From contig JACPOA010000085.1 of the NCBI GenBank assembly GCA_016185205.1, positions 1-64,000 of the forward strand: a stretch of DNA of 64,000 bases, written 5' to 3'. Under the pieces are notes generated by a model. The model did not search any database. It worked only from the letters and a program-made list of their open reading frames with translations, and was not told the origin of the DNA. Position numbers and translations under genes: made by a program. Below are positions 44,389 through 53,860 of this stretch, piece by piece. Each line of letters begins with the position of its first letter. Position 1 is the stretch's first letter. The stretch comes from Hyphomicrobiales bacterium. GTDB lineage: Bacteria > Pseudomonadota > Alphaproteobacteria > Rhizobiales > Xanthobacteraceae.

Positions 44389-45413
44389 GGTTTTCTCTCC
44401 GTTTCATTCAATTTTGTCGCCGGCACCAGGCGCCGCTGCAGCGGCAGAGCCTGCCAGCCGAATCGTTCCGCGATCAGGCCCCAAAGGCCTTTCGGCGCCC
44501 ACAACATCACCACGATGGCGACCGCGCCCATTATCAGCAAGTACATACTGCCGAGGTCGGCGAGCGCCTGCCGCATCACAAAAAATATGATGGTTCCGAT
44601 AATGGGCCCTTCCACGCGGCCGATGCCGCCGATGACCGTGATGAAGATCACGAAGGCGGTCCAGTCGTTCACGCTGAAGGCGGTGTCGGGCGAGATACGC
44701 AATTTTTGTAGAAAGATGAGCGCGCCGATCATGGCGGTGCCGAAGGCGGTCAGCACATAGACCAGGAATTTGATGCGGGTCACGTCGATGCCGCAACTCT
44801 GCGCCGCCGCTTCGTTGTCGCGCAACGCGGTGAGCGCTAGGCCATGACGCGAGCGCAGCAGCGCCACGATCGCCGCCAGCACGATGACGGTCAGTGCCAG
44901 CGCCAGCCAATAGATTTCGAACTCGCGCATCTGCCGGCTCGGCGCCATGGCGATCACCACCGCGGCCGGCAGGCTGATGCCGGAGCCGCCGCCGAGCACC
45001 GAAATCTGCGACGCCAGCAGCCGGAACACCTCCGCCACCACCCAGGTGCCGATGGCGAAATAGGCGCCACGTAGGCGGAAGATCAGCGCCGCCACCGGGA
45101 TCGCCACCAGTGCGCCGAGCGGACCGGCGATGAAGATCGCCGCGATCGGGTGCACATCGAGCAGCATGGCGAGCGCGAACAGCAGATAGCCGCCAAGCCC
45201 GACAAAAGCCTGCTGGCCGACCGAGACCAGCCCGGCATAGCCGGCCAGCAGGTTCCACAGGCTGGCCAGCGCCACGAAGGTGAACACCTCGGCCAGAAGG
45301 CGGAGCGTCTGCCGGTCGCCCCAGTAGGGTGCGAAGGCGAGTACCACCAGCGCCACGGCGATCAGGATGACCCCGATGCGACTCGACCGGGTGGCGTGCT
45401 CGATTCGGCTCAT
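44385..45413 (-). CDS. livM: branched-chain amino acid-type ABC transporter permease (LivM)
   Basis: 342 aa from ATG at 45413. About ten membrane spans, with AEVFTFVALASLWNLLAGYAGLVSVGQQAFVGLGGYLLF near the N-terminus, FRLRGAYFAIGTWVVAEVFR, and the EAA-type loop LRDNEAAAQSCGIDVTRIKF. The C-terminal part GGIGRVEGPIIGTIIFFVMR is also typical. A longer open frame upstream in the same frame is a shadow of LivH. It overlaps LivH by ATGA (45410-45413). Confidence 0.88.
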   Translation of the reverse strand: MSRIEHATRSSRIGVILIAVALVVLAFAPYWGDRQTLRLLAEVFTFVALASLWNLLAGYAGLVSVGQQAFVGLGGYLLFALAMLLDVHPIAAIFIAGPLGALVAIPVAALIFRLRGAYFAIGTWVVAEVFRLLASQISVLGGGSGISLPAAVVIAMAPSRQMREFEIYWLALALTVIVLAAIVALLRSRHGLALTALRDNEAAAQSCGIDVTRIKFLVYVLTAFGTAMIGALIFLQKLRISPDTAFSVNDWTAFVIFITVIGGIGRVEGPIIGTIIFFVMRQALADLGSMYLLIMGAVAIVVMLWAPKGLWGLIAERFGWQALPLQRRLVPATKLNETERKP

Positions 45414-46279
45414 CCCGACACCTTCGGGAACAGGCCTTGCGGGCGCACGGCCAGGATGACCAGGAACGCCAGATGGCCGGCCAGCAACTGCCAGCCAGGA
45501 TCGATCTGCGCGCCGATCGCCTGCGAGACGCCGAGGATGACGCCGCCGGCGAGCGTGCCCCACATGCTGCCCAGGCCGCCGATGATCACCGCCTCGAAGC
45601 CGAAGATCAGCCGCGCCGAGCCGATGGCTGGATCGAAATTGGCGCGTACTGCCAGGAACACGCCGGCAATGGCGACGATGGCGAGCGACAGCGCCATCGC
45701 CATGCCGAAGACGTGGCGGGTATCGAGCCCCATCAGTTGCGCCACCGGCTGGTCGTCGGAGGTGGCGCGAAAGGCGCGGCCGAGCGCGGTGCGATAGAAC
45801 AACACTTGCAGCGCGGCGATGACGGCGACCGCGACGAGGAATTGGATGAGCGGCAGCAGGCCGACCCAGACGCCCTCGATGACCTGGAAAGTCTGGATTT
45901 CGATCGCGCCTGCTTGCAGCTTGCGGCTGTCGGCGGTGAACAGTTCCAGCAGCCCGTTCTGGATGATGATGGAGAGGCCGAAGGTCACCAGCAGCGGCGG
46001 CAGCAGGTCGTCGCCCAAAGTGCGGTTGAGCAGCCCGCGCTGCAAGGCGTAGCCGATGATCGCCATCGTCGGCGTCACCAGCAGCAGCGACGTGAGCGGA
46101 TCGATGCCGAGCGTCTGCGTCACCATCAGCGCCACATAGGCCGCCAGCACGATCAGATCGCCGTGCGCGATGTTGACCAGCCGCATCACGCCGAAGATCA
46201 GCGACAGCCCGGCGGCGAACATCGCGTACAGCCCGCCGATCAGCACGCCTTGCAGGATGACGTTGAGCCATTCGGTCAT
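45410..46279 (-). CDS. livH: branched-chain amino acid-type ABC transporter permease (LivH)
   Basis: 289 aa from ATG at 46279 (longer in-frame starts upstream fall in LivF). NVILQGVLIGGLYAMFAAGLSLIFGVMRLVNIAHGDLIVLAAYV is the classic LivH opening, FRATSDDQPVAQLMGLDTRH the coupling loop, and FGFEAVIIGGLGSMWGTLAGGVILG a conserved late span. It forms the membrane heterodimer with LivM for uptake of amino or aromatic/carboxylic acids. Confidence 0.88.
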   Translation of the reverse strand: MTEWLNVILQGVLIGGLYAMFAAGLSLIFGVMRLVNIAHGDLIVLAAYVALMVTQTLGIDPLTSLLLVTPTMAIIGYALQRGLLNRTLGDDLLPPLLVTFGLSIIIQNGLLELFTADSRKLQAGAIEIQTFQVIEGVWVGLLPLIQFLVAVAVIAALQVLFYRTALGRAFRATSDDQPVAQLMGLDTRHVFGMAMALSLAIVAIAGVFLAVRANFDPAIGSARLIFGFEAVIIGGLGSMWGTLAGGVILGVSQAIGAQIDPGWQLLAGHLAFLVILAVRPQGLFPKVSG

Positions 46280-46281
46280 CG

Positions 46282-46978
<697 letters not shown>

Positions 46979-46986
<8 letters not shown>

Positions 46987-47707
46987 CGGCGGCGATCCCC
47001 ATGTAGATTTCCGCCACCTGCGGGCTGCGGATGACGCTGTGCGGGTCGCCCGCAGCGATGAACTTGCCGCCGTGCAGCACCAGCAGCCGGTCGACGGTGG
47101 CAAGCAAAGCGTGCACCACATGCTCGATCCACACCACCGACACGCCGCCGGCGCGCACGTCCTTGATGAGCGTCACCAGCGCGGCGCATTCGTGCTCGGT
47201 GAGGCCGCCGGCGACCTCATCGAGCAGCAGCACGCACGGCCGCGTCGCCAGGGCGCGCGCGAGTTCAAGCCGTTTCCTGTCGAGCAGTGTCAGGCCGCCG
47301 GCGCGCTTATTGGCCTTGTCGGCGAGCGCGCAGCGATCGAGCAACACCGCGCAATCGTCATAGACCGCCGCCTCGCCTTGACCGGTGCCGAAGGCCGCCG
47401 CCACCACCACGTTCTCGAACACCGTCATGCCGGAAAACGGCTGCGGAATCTGAAACGAGCGCGCGATGCCCTTCCGGCAGCGGCGCTCGGGCGCCAGCCG
47501 CGTGATGTCCTCGCCGGCGAACAACACGCGGCCGGAGTCGGGTGTGACGGTGCCGGTGGCGATACCGAACAGCGTGGTTTTGCCGGCACCATTCGGCCCG
47601 ATGATGCCGAGCGCCTCGCCCTCGTTGAGCGCGAGATCGATGCCGTCCGCCACCACCACGGCCCCGAACCGCTTTGAGATATTGTCCAGCGCGAGGATGG
47701 GGGCCAT
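46979..47707 (-). CDS. livG: branched-chain amino acid-type ABC transporter ATPase (LivG)
   Basis: 242 aa. Walker [39 protein letters not shown] (the LivG Q-loop pattern), LTLLDRKRLELARALATRPC in place of the strict LSGGQ, Walker B VLLLDEVAGGLTE. The C-terminal SPQVAEIYMG is characteristic of the family. It follows the substrate-binding-protein gene by 9 bases. Confidence 0.88.
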
Positions 47708-47716
47708 GGGACTACG

Positions 47717-48997
47717 TCAGGAGATCGGCTGCAGCTTGCCTCCGACCGGAATATTCGGCGCGGTCTTGTTCTCGGCGATCACCAGATCGAATTTGCCGCC
47801 CTTGCGCTGCCATTGTCCGGCGACCAGCGGCGTCTTGGTGACGTTCTTCACCGGCTGGCCGGTCCAGCGGATCGGCCCGACCATCGAATTGTAATTGGTC
47901 GCCACGATCGCTTCGAGGATCGATTTCGGATCGTTCAGGTTCTTGGCGCGCTTGAGCACGTCGATCGCCACCTCGAATAGCGCGTGCTGGAAGCCGATCG
48001 GCTGCGTCCACGGCCGGCCGCCGGAGAACTTGGTCCAGGCGTCGGTGAGGTCCCGGGCGCTCTGGCCGGTGAGGCCAGACTTGAATGGATGGTTCGGCGT
48101 CCACCAGATTTCGCTGGTGAGCCCGTTGCCGCGCTCGCCCAACGATTCGATCACCGAGGGGAACAGCAGCGCCTTGCCGATGGTGACGATCTTCGGCTTG
48201 AAGCCCTGCTGCGCCGCCTGCGACCAGAAGGTGGCGAAGTCGGGCGGGATCATGTTGCCGGTGACGATCTGCGCGCCCGCCGCCTTGAAGGCGGAAATCT
48301 GCGCGGTGAAGTCGTTGTTCATCACCTGATAGCGGCCGGGATCGACAAGCTTGTAGCCGGCGGCCGCCAAAGCCGGCGGCAGGCCGAGCTTGGCATCGCC
48401 CCAGGCATTGCCGTCGGCATCGTTGGGGAACAGGCCGCCGACCACCTTGTTGGTCGGCAATGTGTCCCACAGCGCCAGGAATGAGGCGATCACGTCCTCC
48501 AGGCCCCAGAAGAAATGATAGGTCCAGGTGAAGCCCTTTTTCGGGTCGCCCTTGCGGCCGAAGAAATAGGGCTGCCACGGGCAGTTGGTGGTGATGCAGG
48601 GCACCTCGTTGACCTCGGCCTGGTCGGCGACCGGATTGGTGGTGTCGGGCGTCGCCGAGGCGATAATCAGGTTGACCTTGTCGCCGAGGATCAGTTCGGA
48701 GGCGACTTCGGAGGCGCGGCTGGCATTCGACTGGCTGTCCTTGGAGATGATCTCGACCTTGTAGGTCTTGCCGCCGTTGACGAGCCCCTTGCTCAGGATG
48801 TCGCGCACCTGTTGCAGGATGAAGCCGTCGGCTTCGCCAAAGCCGGCGAGCGGACCTGTTTTGGGACTGACATGGCCGATCTTGATCGTTGCCGACTGCG
48901 CTTGCGCCGGCAGCACGCGCAGGACGGCGGGCGCCGCGATGGCGCCGAGGCCGGTCTTGACCAAAGTGCGGCGCGTAATCGTCGTATGCTTGGTCAT
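47717..48997 (-). CDS. ABC transporter periplasmic substrate-binding protein (Peripla_BP_6/LivK-like)
   Basis: 426 aa with a Tat-type signal, TITRRTLVKTGLGAIAAPAVL ending AQAQS. The mature part begins ATIKIGHVSPKTGPLAGFGE and contains KVNLIIASATPDTTNPVADQ, PCITTNCPWQPYFFGR and GQIVTGN-like IVTGNMIPPDFATFWSQAAQ. The family binds amino acids, amides or aromatic acids. The aromatic-rich WQPYFF segment near the expected ligand site may mean a non-amino-acid ligand. Ligand unknown. Confidence 0.87.
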   Translation of the reverse strand: MTKHTTITRRTLVKTGLGAIAAPAVLRVLPAQAQSATIKIGHVSPKTGPLAGFGEADGFILQQVRDILSKGLVNGGKTYKVEIISKDSQSNASRASEVASELILGDKVNLIIASATPDTTNPVADQAEVNEVPCITTNCPWQPYFFGRKGDPKKGFTWTYHFFWGLEDVIASFLALWDTLPTNKVVGGLFPNDADGNAWGDAKLGLPPALAAAGYKLVDPGRYQVMNNDFTAQISAFKAAGAQIVTGNMIPPDFATFWSQAAQQGFKPKIVTIGKALLFPSVIESLGERGNGLTSEIWWTPNHPFKSGLTGQSARDLTDAWTKFSGGRPWTQPIGFQHALFEVAIDVLKRAKNLNDPKSILEAIVATNYNSMVGPIRWTGQPVKNVTKTPLVAGQWQRKGGKFDLVIAENKTAPNIPVGGKLQPIS

Positions 48998-49019
48998 CGT
49001 CTCCTCCGTTGCGCGCCGT

Positions 49020-49928
49020 TCAAACGTCTTGCGCGCGCGCTTTTTTGAGATGCTGCAACACTTTTAAACGCAAATCCGCCTGCTGCTGCGGGCTCCACTT
49101 GCGGAAACCTTCGCCCGACTTGAAGCCGAGCTTGCCGGTCTTGACCAGTTTTTTCAGATAAGGCGAGGGACCGGGCCGGCTGTCGATGTCGGGGAGCACG
49201 GTCTTGTGGATCGCCAGCGTCAAGTCGGTGCCGACCATGTCGGCATTCTCCAAGGGCCCCAACACAGCGAGCCTGCGGCCGAACGCCGCCTTGATCACGT
49301 TATCCACGGTCTCAGCGTCGCAGATGCCTTGCTCGACCAGCGCGATCGCCTCGCGCCAGAGCGCATGTTGCAGCCGGTTGCCGATGAAGCCGGGTACGTC
49401 CTTCTTCACATGCGCCGGCTTTTTGCCGGCGGCGGCATGCAGCTTCATGGTGAAGTCGACGGTCTGCGGCGCGGTCCATTTCGTTTCGATCACTTCGACC
49501 AGCGGCACCAGAAAGGGCGGGTTCCACCAATGGGTGCCGAGCGCACGGTCGCGCCTTTTGAGGCCTTTCATGATCTTCGTGATCGGAATGACCGACGTGT
49601 TGCTGGCGAGGATCGTGTCCGCGCGCACGTGTTTCTCGATCTCCGCAAACAGTTTTTGCTTGAGCGGCAAATCCTCAAGCACCGCCTCGACCACATAGTC
49701 AGCCTCGCGCACGGCGGTAGCCAGATTGGCGACCGGCGTCACGCGCTCGATGGCTTTCTGATCGTCGCCGAGCTCTTTCAAATTCGCAAGGATGCGCGAC
49801 TTGGCGCCGTCGAGGCTCGCCATCACCGAATCGTAGATCGTCACCTCGTGACCGGCGAGCGCGAACACCTGCGCGATACCGTGACCCATCAGGCCGGCAC
49901 CGATCACCGCGATGCGCGCTTTGGCCAT
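49020..49928 (-). CDS. 3-hydroxyacyl-CoA dehydrogenase NAD-binding family protein
   Basis: 302 aa. ARIAVIGAGLMGHGIAQVFA is the NAD site, EADYVVEAVLEDLPLKQKLF and ILASNTSVIPITKI follow, then THWWNPPFLVPLVEVIETKW (the NPP/HFFNP catalytic region) and VKKDVPGFIGNRLQHALWRE. Length and the single C-terminal domain fit stand-alone HBD/lambda-crystallin-like dehydrogenases acting on 3-hydroxy acids or acyl-CoA. It abuts the SDR gene (3-base gap). Confidence 0.83.
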   Translation of the reverse strand: MAKARIAVIGAGLMGHGIAQVFALAGHEVTIYDSVMASLDGAKSRILANLKELGDDQKAIERVTPVANLATAVREADYVVEAVLEDLPLKQKLFAEIEKHVRADTILASNTSVIPITKIMKGLKRRDRALGTHWWNPPFLVPLVEVIETKWTAPQTVDFTMKLHAAAGKKPAHVKKDVPGFIGNRLQHALWREAIALVEQGICDAETVDNVIKAAFGRRLAVLGPLENADMVGTDLTLAIHKTVLPDIDSRPGPSPYLKKLVKTGKLGFKSGEGFRKWSPQQQADLRLKVLQHLKKARAQDV

Positions 49929-49931
49929 GGT

Positions 49932-50735
49932 TCAGCCCGCCGTGTAGCCGCCGTCGGCGTAAAGGATGTGGCCGGTGTAGAAATCCGACGCCTTGGAGGC
50001 GAGGAACAGCAGGGGACCGGCGAGATCCTCCGGTTCGCCCAGGCGGCCTTTCGGCACGCGCGCGAGGAAGCCCTTGCGCACGGTCTGCGCCCGTTCGGTG
50101 TCCTCGTACATCCAGGCGGTGAGCGGCGAGCGGAACACGGTCGGCCCCAGCGCATTCACCGTGATGCCGGTATCGCCCCACTCGCAGCCGAGCGCCTTGG
50201 TGATGCCGTCAACCGCCGACTTGGAGGCGCAATAGGCCGAATAGCCGGCCGGATGGCCGAGCAGCCCGCGCGCGGACGATGTCAGGATCACTTTGCCGCC
50301 GTGACCCTGCTTGATCATCTGCCGGCCGGCGGCGCGCGCCATGATCCATGACTGGTTGACGTTGGCATCCATCACTTCGAGGAAATCCGAAACCTTCTGA
50401 TCGACGATCTTGGCCACCTTGTTGAGGCCGGAGGCGATGACCAGGATGTCGAGGCGGCCGAACTTGTCGACGGCGGCTTTGACGATTCTGTCGCAGTTTT
50501 CCTCCGAGCTCGGCCGCAGCGCGACGATTTCGGTCTTGGCGCCAAGCGCCTGGCATTCCGCCGCAACCTTCTTGAGCTCGTTCGCTTTGCTCGCCGCCAG
50601 CACGACGTTCGCGCCAGCGCCTGCCAGTGTCTTGGCCGACAAAGCCCCGAACGCTCCCGACGCGCCGGTGACGATGGCAATCTTGCCTTTGACATCGAAC
50701 AGGGAGAGGGGATTCTTCAGGAAAGCTTCACTCAT
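49932..50735 (-). CDS. short-chain dehydrogenase/reductase
   Basis: 267 aa. KIAIVTGASGAFGALSAKTL (TGxxxGxG), ILVIASGLNKVAKI at the NAG position, ILTSSARGLLGHPAGYSAYCASKSAVDGI with catalytic Ser, Tyr and Lys (YxxxK = YCASK), and a C-terminal AGPLLFLASKASDFYTGHILYADGGYTAG typical of classical SDRs. NAD(P)-dependent alcohol/ketone conversion; substrate unknown, presumably an intermediate of the operon's pathway. Confidence 0.87.
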   Translation of the reverse strand: MSEAFLKNPLSLFDVKGKIAIVTGASGAFGALSAKTLAGAGANVVLAASKANELKKVAAECQALGAKTEIVALRPSSEENCDRIVKAAVDKFGRLDILVIASGLNKVAKIVDQKVSDFLEVMDANVNQSWIMARAAGRQMIKQGHGGKVILTSSARGLLGHPAGYSAYCASKSAVDGITKALGCEWGDTGITVNALGPTVFRSPLTAWMYEDTERAQTVRKGFLARVPKGRLGEPEDLAGPLLFLASKASDFYTGHILYADGGYTAG

Positions 50736-50744
50736 GACACGCCC

Positions 50745-51086
50745 TCACTTCGGCGGCATCGCGACTGCGACCACGATGCTACAGACCTCGTTGCCGCGGT
50801 TGATGATCTCGCGCGTTTCGTTCGGCTCGATCACGCAGGAGTCGTTGGCTTTCAGCACCGTCTCCTTGCCGTTGACGATGACGGTCAGCTCGCCGCGCAG
50901 CACGAAATAGACCTTCTCGGGCGGCGAAGCGTCCGGCCCGGCGCCGCCGCCGGGCAGGAAGTGCGAATAGCCGAAAATGAGACCCTTGGTGCCGCCGGCC
51001 TCGGCGCCGAACAGGCGCAGTGAGGTGGAGGCGCGATGATTGGGTGCGTCGTAGGCTTTGGCGTCCGAAAATCTTTTGACGTGCAT
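50745..51086 (-). CDS. cupin-domain protein
   Basis: 113 aa from ATG at 51086. A single double-stranded beta-helix: HFLPGGGAGPDASPPEKVYFVLRGELTVIVNGKE and DSCVIEPNETREIINRGNEV. The first cupin motif (G(X)5HXH...E...G) is only partly kept because the usual HxH positions read AGPDAS, so metal binding is doubtful. It sits between the cyclase and SDR genes in the operon. It may be a small isomerase, dioxygenase-like or binding protein. Confidence 0.78.
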   Translation of the reverse strand: MHVKRFSDAKAYDAPNHRASTSLRLFGAEAGGTKGLIFGYSHFLPGGGAGPDASPPEKVYFVLRGELTVIVNGKETVLKANDSCVIEPNETREIINRGNEVCSIVVAVAMPPK

Positions 51087-51091
51087 GGCGT

Positions 51092-51943
51092 TTATCCCTG
51101 CTTGAATGACTTGCCGCTTTCGATGCGGAATTTCTGCGTCGGATCGATGATGGCGACCAGGCGCACGATGCAGCCGTCGCCGCGATCCCAGTTCCACGGG
51201 AAATAGGCGAAGGTGCAGCGCTTACCGGTGACCTTGTCGATGTCGCCGCCGACATTCTCGATGCCCATGATGCCGTTCTTGAACAGGATGCGGTGCACCG
51301 GCTCCCATTCCGGGAAATCGTCCTTCCAGTCGCGTCCGCCCGACCATTCCTTGTATTCCTCGGCCAGATGCGGATGCAGCGGGCCGTTGCGCTGCGGGCC
51401 GATGGCGGTGGCGAGCGGATGATCATTGGCCTGGGTGTCGTGGCCGATCACCTTGACCTTCTTCTTGACGAACCATTCGCCGGCCGACGGCACGAAACCG
51501 GGCGCGCGGCAGAAATAGTCCTCGCTGTCCTCGTAGTATTTGTGCCAGCCGGTGTTGACGATCACCACGTCGCGCGGCCGCACGATCTTGCCGCAGGCTT
51601 TTTCCAAGTCGTCGCCGGTAATCGGCTCCCACTTGTTCTTGGGGATCGACACCACGATGCCGGAGCCGAAGAAATGCGGCAGCGGCACTTCGTCGATGAA
51701 GGGGGTGCCCTGGATCACGTGCGCCGGCGCGTCGATATGCGTGGTGTTGTGCATCGAGGTGGTGATGCGCTGCGACAGCACGCCCGACTTCGCCATGTAG
51801 TGGATACGCTCGATCTTGACGTCCTCGAAATACGGCCAGTTCGGGGACTGATAGCCGAAGCGATGGGACAGGTTATAGAACTCAAGCCCCATGCTGTTCT
51901 TGAGGTTTTCTTCGAACATGACGCCGCGAATTCTCTTGGCCAC
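51092..51943 (-). CDS. cyclase-family metal-dependent hydrolase (kynurenine formamidase/isatin hydrolase-like)
   Basis: 283 aa. The signature HxxTHxDxPxH is present as SMHNTTHIDAPAHVI. VVIVNTGWHKYYEDSEDYFC and KVKVIGHDTQANDHPLATAI are also family features. These Mn/Zn enzymes hydrolyse formamides or lactams or open cyclic amides. It is first in the operon after the IclR gene (54-base gap). The family suggests a nitrogen heterocycle or formamide step, but this is inference. Confidence 0.82.
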   Translation of the reverse strand: MAKRIRGVMFEENLKNSMGLEFYNLSHRFGYQSPNWPYFEDVKIERIHYMAKSGVLSQRITTSMHNTTHIDAPAHVIQGTPFIDEVPLPHFFGSGIVVSIPKNKWEPITGDDLEKACGKIVRPRDVVIVNTGWHKYYEDSEDYFCRAPGFVPSAGEWFVKKKVKVIGHDTQANDHPLATAIGPQRNGPLHPHLAEEYKEWSGGRDWKDDFPEWEPVHRILFKNGIMGIENVGGDIDKVTGKRCTFAYFPWNWDRGDGCIVRLVAIIDPTQKFRIESGKSFKQG

Positions 51944-51997
51944 GGCTTCCTCCTTCTTGATATGTCTTCGTTGACGGTTGAGCGGGTTCTGCCGCCT

Positions 51998-52768
51998 TCA
52001 GGCGGCGGCGGAATTCATGTGGGTCTCCAGCGCGCGCTTGGTCGCCAGCAGCCGTTCGGCGATCAGCGTCTGCCGGTTCTGGAAGCGCTGGGTCGGCACC
52101 GGCACCGAGATGGCCACCGAGTTGCCGAGCGGATCTTGCAAGGCGACGCCGGCGGCGCAGATGCCGAGCGTATGCTCCTCGCGATCGAAGGCAACGCCGT
52201 TGCGGCGCACTGCTTTGAGATCGGCGAGCAGGGCATCGAGACGGGTGAGCGTCTTCGGCGTGCGCGATTCGTAAATGCGGCCGATCAGCGCCTCGACGCC
52301 CGCATCGGAGAGCTGTGCGAGATAGGCCTTGCCATTGGCGGTGCAGTAGAGCGGAAAGGTTTCTCCGACCGCCGAGGCGGTGCGCAGCCGCTGCGAGCCG
52401 ACCACCTGATCGATGAACACCAGGTGATCTTTCTTTACGGTCGAGAGGTCGACGGTCTCGTGCAATTCTTCGCTCAAGCGTTCGAGGTGTGGCCGCGCCA
52501 GCGCGATGAAGTCGCTGCGCACGGAAGCGGCGAGCCGCAGGATGGTGGGGCCAAGCCGCACGCGTCCGTTCGGCGTTGCGGCGATCACCAGCTTCTCGGT
52601 TTCAAGTGCGGCGACGATACGCTGCACGGTCGAGCGCGCCAGATTCACCCGCTGAGCAATTTGGCCGAGGCTGAGGCCGGCGTTTTCTTCTTCCAGCGCC
52701 CGCAGGATGGTGGCCGCGCGCGCGATCACCTGCACCTGACTCTTGTCGTTGGTGACGTGACGGTTCAT
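51998..52768 (-). CDS. IclR-family transcriptional regulator
   Basis: 256 aa. N-terminal winged helix: VIARAATILRALEEENAGLS then LGQIAQRVNLARSTVQRIVAAL and PNGRVRLGPTILRLA. The C-terminal effector domain has KKDHLVFIDQVVGSQRLRTA, FPLYCTANGKAYLAQL, RNGVAFDREEHTLGICAAGV and the VAISVPVPTQRF segment. It is divergent from the amidohydrolase at 52912 and is likely the local regulator of the catabolic operon, responding to the substrate or an intermediate. Confidence 0.88.
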   Translation of the reverse strand: MNRHVTNDKSQVQVIARAATILRALEEENAGLSLGQIAQRVNLARSTVQRIVAALETEKLVIAATPNGRVRLGPTILRLAASVRSDFIALARPHLERLSEELHETVDLSTVKKDHLVFIDQVVGSQRLRTASAVGETFPLYCTANGKAYLAQLSDAGVEALIGRIYESRTPKTLTRLDALLADLKAVRRNGVAFDREEHTLGICAAGVALQDPLGNSVAISVPVPTQRFQNRQTLIAERLLATKRALETHMNSAAA

Positions 52769-52813
52769 CGGCTACGACTCGACACTTGGGTGCTGGACGG
52801 CCTTCAGGCCGCC

Positions 52814-52850
52814 TTGCATCATGGTACACGTTAGCCCAATATGCGGTACA
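52814..52850 (+). promoter_or_regulatory. candidate promoter and regulator site between iclR-type gene and amidohydrolase
   Basis: TTGCAT at 52814-52819 and CAATAT at 52837-52842 are separated by 17 bases, a reasonable sigma70-like arrangement for the + strand amidohydrolase. GGTACA occurs twice, at 52823-52828 and 52845-52850, two helical turns apart and overlapping both boxes, so it could be an operator for the divergent IclR protein. This is pattern reading only. Confidence 0.35.
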
Positions 52851-52911
52851 GGTAAAAGCGAAAAAATAGGCGGGTGCCGGTGCGCCGCCCCAAGTTTGTC
52901 GAGGACACGCC

Positions 52912-53856
52912 ATGGTCAAGAAGATCGCCCTGGAGGAGCATTTCCTGGATCCCGCAACGGTGGATTACTGGCGGCCGACCATGGTCGATGTCGCGCCGGC
53001 CAAGACGGCGCAGCTCTATGCCGCGCTCACCGACTTCGGCGAGCAGCGGCTGGCGATGATGGACAAGACCGGCATTGCGCGCGCGGTGCTGGCGATCGCA
53101 GGGCCGGGCGTGCAGGCCGAGCGCGACACCGCGACCGCCATTCGCAATGCGCGCGCCTCCAACGATTTCCTCGCCAAAGAAGTGCAGAAACGGCCGGACC
53201 GCTATTCCGGCTTCGCCCATCTGGCGATGCAGGACGCCAAAGCCGCCGCCGACGAGCTGGAACGCTGCGTGCGCGATCTCAAGTTCTGCGGCGCCATGAT
53301 CGACGGCCACACCAACGGCAAATATCTCGACGACCGTTCCTATGATCCGTTCTGGGAGCGCGCGGCCGCGCTAGGCGCGGCGATCTATCTGCATCCGGCC
53401 GATCCAGTGACGCAACCGCCGTCGCTCGCCGGTTACAACGTGCTGGCGCGTCCGATGTGGGGCTGGGGCGTGGAGACCGGCTCGCACGCGCTGCGCATCA
53501 TCTGCGGCGGCGTGTTCCATCGCTACCCGAAAGCCAAGCTTCTGCTCGGCCATCTCGGCGAGACGTTGCCGTTCCAGCTCTGGCGCTTCGACAGCCGCTC
53601 GGCGCCCTATGGCTGGAATTTGCCCAAGCCGCCGTCGCAATATCTCAAAGAGAACGTCTGGGTGACGACCTCGGGCATGTACGATCTCCCGCCGCTGCGC
53701 TGCTCGATCGATGCACTGGGGTGCGACCGCGTCATGTTCTCAGCCGACTATCCATTTGACTGGCCGGGCTGCGAATTCATCGACACGGTGCCGCTTGACG
53801 AAGGCCTGCGCGCGGACGTCGCCTATAACAACGCGGCGAAACTGCTGAGGCTATAA
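52912..53856 (+). CDS. amidohydrolase-superfamily protein (ACMSD-like)
   Basis: 314 aa. KIALEEHFLDPATVDYWRPT holds the ExH metal motif, FGEQRLAMMDKTGIARAVLA and FSGFAHLAMQDAKAAADELE follow, AIYLHPADPVTQPPSLAGYN, LLLGHLGETLPFQLWRFDSR and MFSADYPFDWPGCEFIDTVP complete the set. It resembles gamma-resorcylate/2,3-dihydroxybenzoate decarboxylases more than the copy at 43384 does. It is divergently transcribed from the IclR gene, so it is probably co-regulated with the operon. Possible reaction: non-oxidative decarboxylation of an aromatic acid (inference). Confidence 0.85.
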   Translation: MVKKIALEEHFLDPATVDYWRPTMVDVAPAKTAQLYAALTDFGEQRLAMMDKTGIARAVLAIAGPGVQAERDTATAIRNARASNDFLAKEVQKRPDRYSGFAHLAMQDAKAAADELERCVRDLKFCGAMIDGHTNGKYLDDRSYDPFWERAAALGAAIYLHPADPVTQPPSLAGYNVLARPMWGWGVETGSHALRIICGGVFHRYPKAKLLLGHLGETLPFQLWRFDSRSAPYGWNLPKPPSQYLKENVWVTTSGMYDLPPLRCSIDALGCDRVMFSADYPFDWPGCEFIDTVPLDEGLRADVAYNNAAKLLRL

Positions 53857-53860
53857 TCCG

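Noticed and set aside
45414..46271. Upstream extension of the LivM frame to 46271
   Set aside because: The Arg-rich residues are out-of-frame reading of LivH; LivM begins at 45413 with an ATGA overlap.
49206..50351. 381-codon + strand open frame over the dehydrogenase genes
   Set aside because: Shadow of GC-rich minus-strand genes; His/Arg-rich, no domain.
51293..52834. 513-codon + strand open frame over the cyclase and IclR genes
   Set aside because: Shadow frame; the minus-strand genes carry the cyclase and IclR signatures.
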